Assembly: GCA_023433265.1 (NCBI GenBank)
Contig: JAEZDR010000100.1
Span: 1-7,379 of the forward strand
DNA length: 7,379 nt
Source of the DNA: Bacteroidota bacterium
Lineage (GTDB): Bacteria > Bacteroidota > Bacteroidia > Chitinophagales > Chitinophagaceae
Reading direction: 5' to 3'
Shown: piece after piece, positions 1-6,462 of the stretch
Layout of the letters: every line of letters begins with the position of its first letter
Numbering within the stretch: the first letter of the stretch is position 1
Position numbers and translations under genes: made by a program
The notes under the pieces: generated by a model
What the model saw: the letters and a program-made list of their open reading frames with translations, nothing else
What the model was told of the DNA's origin: nothing
Database searches by the model: none

Positions 1-551
1 GGATATACCCCTGTGTCCATATTGATCCTTATCGCGACCCTGGGCTTTTTCTGCATACTCTCCGCAATATCTGAGAGCATATACAGTTCTTCAAAATGGT
101 CGATGTGGATTAAAGAGTCGTTTTCAATGGCCAAACGCAGTTCCTTTTCTGTTTTTTCTGGGCCGTTAAAGATTATTTTGTTTCCTGGAACGCCATTGCC
201 TAGTGCTTTATTATATTCAAAGCCGCTCACAACTTCCGCCCAACTCCCTTCCTGGTGAAAAGTGCGGCAAACTGCATTTAGATAATTCGTTTTGTAACTC
301 CAGGCAAACTGAATCCTGGGATAACGCGTACTAAATGCTTTTACTGCACTTTGATAATTGCGACGGATGGTAGCTTCGCTAAGTACAAACAAAGGTGAAC
401 CATAGGTGCGCAACATTTGTTTTACGCTCGCACCATCTATGTGTTTCACAGGTTCGTACTCGGTCCTGGTTCCAAACTTATTCATCAACCCAACGTTCAT
501 CTTTTGCAGAACAGGGCGTTCATACCTCAGCTTCTTACCTTCGATATTCAT
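1..551 (-). CDS. Fold-type III PLP-dependent decarboxylase (LysA/ornithine decarboxylase-like), 3' end beyond window
   Basis: The minus-strand frame opens at an ATG (549-551) and stays open to the left edge, giving 183 complete residues; the C-terminal part lies outside. From about residue 41 it resembles the alanine-racemase-like barrel of diaminopimelate/ornithine decarboxylases. YGSPLFVL (50-57) matches the family's opening strand, and FAWSYKTNYLNAV (82-94) holds K87 where the PLP-binding lysine sits. WAEVVSGFEY (104-113) corresponds to the 'ADVASGGE' element, IIFNGPEKTEKEL (126-138) to the 'F.G..K...EL' element, and AIRIN (173-177) to the next strand. About 40 residues precede the barrel, unlike the short N-terminus of ordinary LysA, and include YERPVL. 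It starts 30 bp after the ATP-grasp stop, so co-transcription is likely. The substrate cannot be told: the C-terminal domain that contributes the second half of the active site is missing. Plain LysA is possible, but the partners argue for a specialised paralogue. Confidence 0.88.
   Translation of the reverse strand, partial: MNIEGKKLRYERPVLQKMNVGLMNKFGTRTEYEPVKHIDGASVKQMLRTYGSPLFVLSEATIRRNYQSAVKAFSTRYPRIQFAWSYKTNYLNAVCRTFHQEGSWAEVVSGFEYNKALGNGVPGNKIIFNGPEKTEKELRLAIENDSLIHIDHFEELYMLSDIAESMQKKPRVAIRINMDTGVY
507..524 (-). other. YxxPxL leader-like motif in the decarboxylase N-terminal extension
   Basis: Codons 10-15 of the decarboxylase read YERPVL, an exact fit to YxxPxL. It is followed by a short basic, glycine-containing stretch (QKMNVGLMNKFG, 16-27) before the enzyme domain. 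In lasso-peptide biosynthesis, leader peptides use YxxPxL to bind the stand-alone PqqD-like RRE protein; that is established. A PqqD-like protein is encoded about 1.1 kb upstream in the same transcription unit. That this motif docks onto that protein is inference. A six-residue pattern with three fixed positions can arise by chance, so the support comes from its place in an extra N-terminal segment and from the neighbour. Confidence 0.5.
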
Positions 552-581
552 GATTTCTGTTTTCGTGTTAGGTTGGATAAA

Positions 582-1634
582 TTAGAGTTCGCCAAAAGCG
601 CTGATTTTCTGGAACTCAGACACATCAGTGATATGATCCCAGGAATACCTCACAAATATTTTTCCCACTTCGTACCCATCGTAAGGAGCAACCTGCTCTC
701 CCATGGCAAGCCTTGCAAGTGCAAAAGGCTGGTTTTGGCCGGCGGCTGCAGATAAATAAATCCATGCAGGAAAGCGGGGGTTTATTTCCATTATAAAAAG
801 CGTTCCGTCCGATGATCTCATTACCTCAAGTTCAAAGCCGCCTCGCCATTTTGTAACAGCAACAAACTTCCTTGCTAGCTCAAGTAGCGCATCATCTTGA
901 AGGGTAATACCGGCCCATGCCTTACCCTTATCGGTTATATAGAGCTTACGCATAGGAATGATGCTCACAGCATTGCCATTACCATCGCCAAGTGCAGCGA
1001 TATTGATTTCAGTACCAGCCACAAATTGTTGAATAATTATGGGCAGACCCCATTTTGCAGATAGCTTGTAAAACGCTTTTTCAGCTTGCTCGATAGTATT
1101 AGCAATGATGGCATCGTAGAACTTGCCTTTCACAACTAATGGATAGCCAAGCTCCTCTCCTGCGATGTAAAGTTCATTGACTCCATAAATCATTTTATCT
1201 TTTGGAACACTCAACCCATGCTCCAAACCAAAGGCGTACAAGTTCATTTTATCCCTTGCATGAAATTGTTCCAGCGAGGGCAGGAATGTGTGAATCCCCA
1301 TATGTTTAAGCTGAGGGGAGAGCTTGATGAAATTATAAAGCTCAGCATCAAAATTTGGAATAAGAACATCGATTTGTTCTTTTTCGTGTATGTAGCTGAT
1401 GCGATTCAGGAGGGCCTGGCTACCTGCGGAAGAATAAGGCACCTGGTAGGTTTTATCAACTACGTGGTGCATGTAAATGCCCGGCTCGAGTGTTTCGTAC
1501 GAAAGGCCTACAATGCGAACTTTGTTCTCAAACCCTTCGCGTAATGCCCGGATTACGGCTACGCCTGGACCAGGACTATCAATTGCATTAATACCGGTAA
1601 CCGCAATTACGACAGGCTTTTCTGGCTGACTCAT
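582..1634 (-). CDS. ATP-grasp ligase, carbamoyl-phosphate-synthase/biotin-carboxylase-like
   Basis: This 350-residue protein is an ATP-grasp enzyme, a class that activates a carboxylate as an acyl-phosphate and joins it to an amine or other nucleophile. The N-terminal pre-ATP-grasp Rossmann-like part has VTGINAIDSPGPGVAVIRAL (12-31) and VLIPNFDAEL (90-99). The grasp domain follows: ARDKMNLY (126-133), YPLVVKG with probable ATP-binding K169 (164-170), QQFVAGTEINI (202-212), FELEVM (267-272), and the metal-binding strand IMEINPRFPAW (281-291; E283, N285, R287). All key acidic residues appear intact, so it should be active. No signal peptide or membrane segment is seen. It starts 27 bp after the pqqD-like gene and stops 30 bp before the decarboxylase, so the three look like one operon. 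It is not the RimK-like type used for graspetides. A PylC-like or amino-acid ligase role is possible; the substrate is unknown. Confidence 0.9.
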   Translation of the reverse strand: MSQPEKPVVIAVTGINAIDSPGPGVAVIRALREGFENKVRIVGLSYETLEPGIYMHHVVDKTYQVPYSSAGSQALLNRISYIHEKEQIDVLIPNFDAELYNFIKLSPQLKHMGIHTFLPSLEQFHARDKMNLYAFGLEHGLSVPKDKMIYGVNELYIAGEELGYPLVVKGKFYDAIIANTIEQAEKAFYKLSAKWGLPIIIQQFVAGTEINIAALGDGNGNAVSIIPMRKLYITDKGKAWAGITLQDDALLELARKFVAVTKWRGGFELEVMRSSDGTLFIMEINPRFPAWIYLSAAAGQNQPFALARLAMGEQVAPYDGYEVGKIFVRYSWDHITDVSEFQKISAFGEL

Positions 1635-1661
1635 AAGAGACTTTTGAATAAGGTCAATAAA

Positions 1662-1904
1662 CTAGTTTTCCAGGAGATTTGCTTCCTTCAGCAGTAAAAT
1701 GAAATCGTCCCAATCCTTTTCCAACTGAAACGGTTCAACTTCGTATTGATCCTGTATTTTCTTTTTTATTGTACTCTCGCTAGCTCCTTCTCTTAAATGA
1801 AATATGATCTCTGCCGCAATAGGATTTGCGGAATAGGAATCGCCGCTGGCAGGGTTGAAAATAAACCCGGCTTCGCTGGTAGCAATGTTCTTCCTCAGAC
1901 GCAT
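1662..1904 (-). CDS. PqqD-family protein (stand-alone RiPP recognition element fold)
   Basis: This 80-residue soluble protein has the PqqD pattern. An N-terminal beta-hairpin segment, GFIFNPASGDSYSANPIAAE (13-32), is followed by the helix-turn-helix part: EIIFHLREGASESTIKKKI (32-50), YEVEP (54-58) and a last helix, DWDDFILLLKEANLLEN (64-80). The 'F.N..(S/T)G..Y..N..A..I...L.EG.S...I' spacing and the ending 'F...L...(G/N)LL' are family hallmarks. PqqD-type domains bind a peptide leader and present it to a modifying enzyme, as in PQQ, lasso and other RiPP pathways. Here the next genes are an ATP-grasp enzyme and a PLP decarboxylase, with no radical SAM enzyme, lasso cyclase or precursor peptide in view. 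It is the first gene of the probable three-gene unit, 94 bp downstream of galE. It is more likely a docking or carrier protein than a catalyst; the partner is inferred, not seen. Confidence 0.87.
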   Translation of the reverse strand: MRLRKNIATSEAGFIFNPASGDSYSANPIAAEIIFHLREGASESTIKKKIQDQYEVEPFQLEKDWDDFILLLKEANLLEN

Positions 1905-1956
1905 AAAAAAAGTTTGGTTAATGCTTTTGACGCGCCTTTCGTGTGCAGGTTTAAAC

Positions 1957-1964
1957 CAAAGATA
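1957..1964 (-). promoter_or_regulatory. Candidate Bacteroidota -7 promoter element for the pqqD/ATP-grasp/decarboxylase unit
   Basis: On the minus strand this reads TATCTTTG, an exact match to the Bacteroidota -7 consensus TAnnTTTG. It lies 52 bp before the pqqD-like ATG in the galE-pqqD gap. A -33 element is not convincing: the nearest TTG is only 13 bases upstream (1978-1980), shorter than the usual spacing of about 19. It would give the cassette its own promoter apart from galE read-through. Confidence 0.4.
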
Positions 1965-1998
1965 AAATCTTCTTGACCAACCTCACCTTAAGCATAGC

Positions 1999-3054
1999 TT
2001 AATTAAGCGATGCGTTTTGCTTCTTCATCAATTCCTCGTCCTGCCTGATCTTTTGCTCCCATTGCCATGCGGTTCGCATCATACTATGGATATCGTGCTG
2101 AATGTTCCAACCAAGGCTTTTAACCGCATATTCGTTATTAGCGTAAATAGCAATCACATCGCCTGCCCTGCGAGGACCCACTTTGTAGTTGAGTTGCTGA
2201 CCAGACACCTCCTCAAATGCTTTAATAGCTTCCAACACCGTAACTCCATTACCTGTTCCCAGGTTAAATATTTCCACTTTATTTTGGTTCTTACCAGCTA
2301 TCAGGAATTGTAGTGCCAATGTATGTGCAGCAGCAATATCACTCACGTGAATATAGTCGCGAACGCAACTTCCGTCACGGGTGTCATAGTCATCGCCATA
2401 CACCTGCATTTGTGGTAATTTCCCTATGGCTGTTTGCGTGATAGCGGGAACCAGGTTTTGTGGCTTACCCAAAGGAAGCTCGCCAATATGAGCGGTTGGA
2501 TGCGCTCCCACCGGGTTGAAATAACGTAGAAGTATCAGTTTGATATCTTCTACTGCAGCGATATCCTGGAGTATGCGTTCGCCCATTTGCTTAGTGGCGC
2601 CATAAGGCGATTCAGCAGGCTTTTGGGGAGTTTCTTCTGTAACGGGTATGCTATCAGGATTCCCATAAACCGTGCAACTTGAAGAAAAGACAAAGTTCTT
2701 TATAGCGAACTCTTTAACACACTTCATCAGGTTAATAAGCCCGATCATATTATTTTCATAATACATGAGGGGCTGTTCCACACTTTCGCCAACAGCTTTA
2801 TATGCAGCAAAATGAATGATACCAGCTATGTCCTGGTTCTCTTCGAATATAGCCCGCGTATCGTCATAGTTTTTAAGATCAACAGGGTAGTTCTTTACTT
2901 TTTTCCCGGTAATCTTTGTTATACCCTCCAGCAAGTACGTCGTACTCCGGGAATTATCGTCTATAGAAATAACCTCAAATCCGTTTTCAATCAAATCAAC
3001 TACAGTGTGAGAGCCAATGTAGCCGCAGCCTCCTGTTACTAAAATCTTAGCCAT
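1999..3054 (-). CDS. galE: UDP-glucose 4-epimerase
   Basis: This 351-residue extended short-chain dehydrogenase/reductase interconverts UDP-glucose and UDP-galactose (Leloir pathway and supply of UDP-galactose for surface glycans), using tightly bound NAD in the cytoplasm. ILVTGGCGYIGSH (4-16) carries the GxxGxxG dinucleotide motif (G8, G11, G14). HFAAYKAVGES (81-91) is the typical GalE motif, FSSSCTVYG (123-131) holds the catalytic Ser region, and SPYGATK (149-155) gives the YxxxK pair Y151/K155. RYFNPVGAHP (177-186), RDYIHVSDIA (232-241) and RRAGDV (295-300) are sugar-nucleotide binding segments. Length is normal and all catalytic residues are present. The ATG is preceded by AAAGGA six bases away (3061-3066), one of the few clear Shine-Dalgarno sites here. 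It starts only 25 bp after the transporter stop, so it probably belongs to the same transcript. Confidence 0.96.
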   Translation of the reverse strand: MAKILVTGGCGYIGSHTVVDLIENGFEVISIDDNSRSTTYLLEGITKITGKKVKNYPVDLKNYDDTRAIFEENQDIAGIIHFAAYKAVGESVEQPLMYYENNMIGLINLMKCVKEFAIKNFVFSSSCTVYGNPDSIPVTEETPQKPAESPYGATKQMGERILQDIAAVEDIKLILLRYFNPVGAHPTAHIGELPLGKPQNLVPAITQTAIGKLPQMQVYGDDYDTRDGSCVRDYIHVSDIAAAHTLALQFLIAGKNQNKVEIFNLGTGNGVTVLEAIKAFEEVSGQQLNYKVGPRRAGDVIAIYANNEYAVKSLGWNIQHDIHSMMRTAWQWEQKIRQDEELMKKQNASLN

Positions 3055-3079
3055 AATTTTTCCTTTAGCAGTTACTATA

Positions 3080-4729
3080 TTAATGTACCCCTTTCTCTTT
3101 CATAATGCGGTTTAGCCATTTGAGCATAGCAAAGCACATAATGGCCGCCGCCAGCAACAATACGAAGTTGAGCAGAAAATAATATCTTTTGTCATCGTAG
3201 GTATCCCACATTGTCGCCAACACACCGGATAATTTGTTACCAATTGAAGTGCTCAGGAACCAACCTCCCATCATAAGCGAAGTAATACGTACAGGACTTA
3301 GTTTTGAAACCAGCGACAAGCCCATTGGCGACAATAAAAGTTCTCCGATTGTTATTACACCATAGCTACAAAATAACCACAGCACACTTGCCTTCTCTGT
3401 GCCATTCTTAGTAGCAGAAACAGCCGCCACCATTACAAGAGCAGAAAGCCCTGAAATAAGTAAACCGAACGCAATTTTTGTAGCAGTGGATGGCTCAGCA
3501 TTCCTGCGGCGCATCCATGCAAAAAATGCAACGATGAGAGGAGTGAGAATAATTACCCAACCCGGATTGATGGACTGACTAAGGTTGGTGGCCCAAAGGC
3601 TCACATCGTTTCCGTCAGTAGGCCTGTCTTCGGCAGGAACGTTTCTAAAGTAGGTGGGGTAGTTGTACTCCTTCACAATTTGTCCGTCAGCAGTTTTTTG
3701 CAGCCTGAATTGTTCATCATAAAATGCTACTGAATCATTCACATACTTCACCGGCTGAGAGAGGCTGAATGTCTCGAAAATATCCTTCGATGTTCCGCTC
3801 ATTTCTCTGTCAGTATAGCGGTCAGCCCATGTATTTAAGGCGGACCCATTTTGCTTAAACACGGCCCAAAACAAAACGACAACGGCAAAAATGGCCAGTA
3901 ATGCTGCAACCTGCCGTTTCTCGTTCGAAGGAGCTTTGAAATACAAGGTGGAATAAAATATTATTACAGGAATACAGGCAAATATGAAAGCATCAGTGGA
4001 GTCTGAGCCCACTAATGCGCCTGGTATAAGCCATCCAACGATGCCGGCAACAATTGAAGGCACAAGTATTAATCCTACTATTTTACTCATGGGCATATCA
4101 TTCGGGCCTACTCCTTTCTTAATATCATAAGCCTTATAGTGCCGGGTGCCAATGAGGAAGATTAGTACACCTATAAACATGCCGATGCCAGCAGCCATAA
4201 ATGCTGTGCCCCAGTTGAACATATTATAAAGTGCGGCACCAAAAAAATTACATACAAAAGCTCCAATGTTTATCCCCATGTAGAAGATGTTGTAGCCATC
4301 GTCTTTTTGATGTTGATGTTGCGGAGTGCTGTAAACGTTGCCCAGTAGCGTAGATATATTTGGCTTGAAAAAGCCGTTACCTAAAATCACTAATGTCATC
4401 GCCATATAAAGGACACTTAAGCTATGTACCGCCATCAGGCAGTATCCTGCACCCATCATCAATCCACCGATAATGATCGATTTCCGGTAGCCCAAATACC
4501 TGTCTGCCAACAAACCCCCAAGAAAGGGAGTAAGAAATACCAGGCCGATAAATGTCCCGTACAGGTCGGCAGACTCCGCCTCAGTCATAGCAAAGCCTTC
4601 CTTTACATCTTTTAGATAAAGCGTAAAAATCCCTATCATAAGATAGTAACCAAAACGTTCCCACATTTCTGAAAAAAAGAGATACGGTAATGCCTTTGGA
4701 TGCTTGGTTTTAGGGGCGTTCGTAGTCAT
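3080..4729 (-). CDS. POT/PTR-family proton-coupled oligopeptide transporter
   Basis: This 549-residue inner-membrane MFS protein imports di- or tripeptides with protons. The POT signature ExxERFGYY is at 21-29 (E21, E24, R25). The MFS loop motif GGLLADRYLGYRK is at 71-83, the conserved TM4 lysine is K122 in GNGFFKPNIS, and the PTR2 signature FYMGINIGAF is at 149-158. The C-terminal POT motif SPMGLSLVSKLSP is at 467-479, and hydrophobic spans run throughout. About 75 polar residues (roughly 304-380) sit between the predicted TM7 (around 275-292, WAVFKQNGS) and TM8 (around 388-405), probably outside the cytoplasmic membrane. At TM7 the sequence is FKQ where many POTs have FEQ. It starts 57 bp after the dprA stop and ends 25 bp before galE. 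Substrate class is inferred from family; amino-acid or other small substrates remain possible. Confidence 0.93.
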   Translation of the reverse strand: MTTNAPKTKHPKALPYLFFSEMWERFGYYLMIGIFTLYLKDVKEGFAMTEAESADLYGTFIGLVFLTPFLGGLLADRYLGYRKSIIIGGLMMGAGYCLMAVHSLSVLYMAMTLVILGNGFFKPNISTLLGNVYSTPQHQHQKDDGYNIFYMGINIGAFVCNFFGAALYNMFNWGTAFMAAGIGMFIGVLIFLIGTRHYKAYDIKKGVGPNDMPMSKIVGLILVPSIVAGIVGWLIPGALVGSDSTDAFIFACIPVIIFYSTLYFKAPSNEKRQVAALLAIFAVVVLFWAVFKQNGSALNTWADRYTDREMSGTSKDIFETFSLSQPVKYVNDSVAFYDEQFRLQKTADGQIVKEYNYPTYFRNVPAEDRPTDGNDVSLWATNLSQSINPGWVIILTPLIVAFFAWMRRRNAEPSTATKIAFGLLISGLSALVMVAAVSATKNGTEKASVLWLFCSYGVITIGELLLSPMGLSLVSKLSPVRITSLMMGGWFLSTSIGNKLSGVLATMWDTYDDKRYYFLLNFVLLLAAAIMCFAMLKWLNRIMKEKGVH

Positions 4730-4786
4730 ATGGCGACAAGTGAAGTTTTAAAAAGGGTATAAAGAAAAGACATTTTACATTAGTAA

Positions 4787-5884
4787 CTAGGTAAGCGCAT
4801 ACATCTTGCCCGGTAAGCTTTTAATCACACCCTGCAGTTCTAGATTTAGAATGGCTGCCGCCACGCTGCTGCTGGTAAGACCGTTACCAAAATATATTTC
4901 ATCGATATGAACACTGTCTTTCTTGTTCAGAATATCCATGATCGTTTGTTCGTCTTCGGTTAATTCTATAAAAAGTTCGCGTTGTTTCCTGGCCTGTCGT
5001 TTCTTTTTTTGCCAACCCATCGTTGAAAGCAATGTATCAACGTCCGTGAAGATGGCAGCTTTGTTTTGTTGTACCAGTTTATTGCTTCCCTCACTTTTGC
5101 TATCGCCAACCCGCCCTGGTACAGCAAAGACATCGCGGTTATAAGAAAACGCCATTTCTGCGGTAATCATGCTGCCCCCTTTTATTGCAGTTTCTACAAT
5201 AACGGTCAGGTCGCTCATTCCTGCTACAATCCTGTTTCTGCGGGGAAAGTTGTGCCGATCGGGACTTACATCATGTACGTTTTCAGTAATTAAACCGCCC
5301 TGCTCAATCATTTCTTTAGCAAGGGATCTATGTTCGCCGGGATAAATGGTCTTCAGGCCGTGCCCTAATGCTCCCACGGTGTTTAATCCATTATATAATG
5401 CAGCCCTATGCGCAATGGCATCAATGCCGAATGCAAGCCCGCTTACTATTAATACATTCAAGGCCGCCAGGTCTCCTACGAGTTGTTCGGTTACTTCGCG
5501 CCCGTATTCCGTATGGTTTCTTGTTCCAACTATAGCAACAACCTTTTCCGCATTTAGATCTGCATTACCACGGTAATATAAAACCGTTGGTGCATCATAG
5601 CAATGTCGTAATCGTTTAGGATAGGCTTCATCGTTCAGCAGCAGTATATTGATCTTATGCTTTTCGGCGAAGGCAAGCTCCTTTTCCGCGCGTTCAAAGT
5701 CCTTGAACTGTTTAATTGCGTCGGCCCTGATTTGTCCAATCTTTTCAACTCCGCCTAGCTGCCTGGTCTTAGCCTTAAATACATCTTCTGCGCTACCAAA
5801 ATGTTCTATCAATACGCGGGCTTGAACCGGACCGATTCCGGGAACAAGAGTCAGGGCTATTTGTTTTTCTAAATCAACGCTCAT
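4787..5884 (-). CDS. dprA: DNA-processing protein DprA
   Basis: This cytoplasmic protein of 365 residues binds incoming single-stranded DNA in natural transformation and loads RecA. An N-terminal helix-hairpin-helix/SAM-like segment includes LVPGIGPVQARVLIEHFG (13-30). The extended Rossmann fold (about 85-285) has VAIVGTRNHTEYG (116-128), VSGLAFGIDAIAH (147-159), TVGALGHGLKTIYP (169-182), NFPRRNRIVAG (212-222), ETAIKGGSMITA (231-242) and VPGR (255-258), all DprA signatures. After a basic linker (293-303) a C-terminal winged-helix-like domain follows (about 306-365, LTEDEQTIMDIL then SSSVAAAILNLE), common in DprA. Length and motifs are complete. It heads the minus-strand block; 64 bp separate its ATG from the divergent gene at 5949. 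No clear Shine-Dalgarno site precedes it. DprA also occurs in bacteria not known to be transformable, so competence of the host cannot be concluded. Confidence 0.97.
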   Translation of the reverse strand: MSVDLEKQIALTLVPGIGPVQARVLIEHFGSAEDVFKAKTRQLGGVEKIGQIRADAIKQFKDFERAEKELAFAEKHKINILLLNDEAYPKRLRHCYDAPTVLYYRGNADLNAEKVVAIVGTRNHTEYGREVTEQLVGDLAALNVLIVSGLAFGIDAIAHRAALYNGLNTVGALGHGLKTIYPGEHRSLAKEMIEQGGLITENVHDVSPDRHNFPRRNRIVAGMSDLTVIVETAIKGGSMITAEMAFSYNRDVFAVPGRVGDSKSEGSNKLVQQNKAAIFTDVDTLLSTMGWQKKKRQARKQRELFIELTEDEQTIMDILNKKDSVHIDEIYFGNGLTSSSVAAAILNLELQGVIKSLPGKMYALT

Positions 5885-5948
5885 TTGGCGAAATGAAGGT
5901 AGGAGTTTGCGACAATAGAAATGATGACTAAATTGTTGAAAATATATC

Positions 5949-6263
5949 TTGCTTCCACCTTACGTCAACATAAAGGAAAGGTCTTTACTTGCCAGGCTCG
6001 CTGCCATGAAATTGAAGCAGCCGAGGGTAGCCATGGTTTTGGCCACTACCATCCATTTATGGGGCGTAACCAGGGAAGAATTTCTTGCAAACCCGCGATG
6101 GGTGAGGCATGAGTTGACGCATGTATTGCAGTTTCAAAGGTTGGGAATTATCAGGTTTCTTTTAGTCTACCTATGGGAGAGCATAGCAAGGGGCTACAAA
6201 AACAACCGGCTGGAAGTAGAAGCAAGGTCAAGTGAAGGGGAAAGCGATGACAAGTTAGCTTAA
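5949..6263 (+). CDS. Small HExxH protein, DUF4157-like, apparent TTG start
   Basis: A 104-residue frame with a putative metalloprotease-type zinc motif HELTH (54-58) in WVRHELTHVLQFQR (51-64). Around it are TIHLWGVTREEFLANP (34-49), YLWES (74-78) and NNRLEVEAR (85-93), which resemble the short DUF4157-type proteins common in Bacteroidota as I recall them. E89 or E91 could be a third zinc ligand; this is speculative. No signal peptide is seen, and the hydrophobic stretch IIRFLLVYLW (67-76) is more likely a buried helix. Start choice: the frame is closed upstream by TGA at 5937 and has no ATG before 6006. The TTG at 5949 keeps the conserved-looking basic segment KERSLLARLAAMKL (9-22); starting at 6006 would give 85 residues and lose it. 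It diverges from dprA. Protease activity is unproven for such short proteins. Confidence 0.78.
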   Translation: MLPPYVNIKERSLLARLAAMKLKQPRVAMVLATTIHLWGVTREEFLANPRWVRHELTHVLQFQRLGIIRFLLVYLWESIARGYKNNRLEVEARSSEGESDDKLA

Positions 6264-6462
6264 TACGTCTGGGAAGTTCCAGCGGCCCGGAGCACTTCTA
6301 ATACCGGGTCTGCATGCTGCTGGCTCGGATTAAGTGAAGTAAGGATCGAGAGAGAAGTCTTTATCCTATTATCCCGTAACTTGCGGCTACCCCTCCAACG
6401 TCCTGGTTGAGAGGAACCAAAACGAAGAAAATGTTTCATTCTTCTTACTACAATTTTTAAAG
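6264..6462. other. Intergenic region with small hairpins, no gene recognised
   Basis: No convincing reading frame, tRNA or known RNA is seen. Several short inverted repeats occur just after the HExxH gene: CTGGG/TCCAG (6269-6282, four-base loop, one G-U pair) and CCCGG/CCGGG (6286-6308, 13-base loop). Further on are TGGTT/AACCA (6404-6419, six-base loop) and GAAGAA/TTCTTC (6424-6444). None is followed directly by a T-run, so they do not qualify as standard intrinsic terminators. The stretch before 6463 should contain the promoter or 5' leader of the exported-protein gene, but no clear TAnnTTTG element is present. Confidence 0.45.

Noticed and set aside
1..551. Calling the decarboxylase lysA outright
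   Set aside because: The N-terminal extension and the PqqD/ATP-grasp partners differ from ordinary LysA, and the C-terminal substrate-defining half is not in the window.
417..755. Plus-strand open frame of 112 codons
   Set aside because: It lies antisense to the start of the decarboxylase and the end of the ATP-grasp gene, both with clear family motifs; its product shows no recognisable pattern.
1662..1904. A classical lasso-peptide or PQQ cluster
   Set aside because: No lasso cyclase, leader peptidase, PqqA/PqqE or precursor peptide is present; only the RRE-like fold is shared.
1988..2002. Perfect inverted repeat TTAAGC-ATA-GCTTAA over the galE stop codon, a possible terminator
   Set aside because: The stem is six AT-rich pairs with no following T-run on the minus strand, so it is too weak to call a terminator.
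5921..6112. Plus-strand frame starting at an ATG ATG pair before the HExxH gene
   Set aside because: It overlaps the HExxH frame out of phase, and its product (cysteine/histidine-rich by chance) looks like a shadow; only its start codons are of interest.
6264..6462. tRNA, riboswitch or small RNA in the gap
   Set aside because: Short hairpins exist but no T-loop motif, no cloverleaf and no known riboswitch core could be found by eye.
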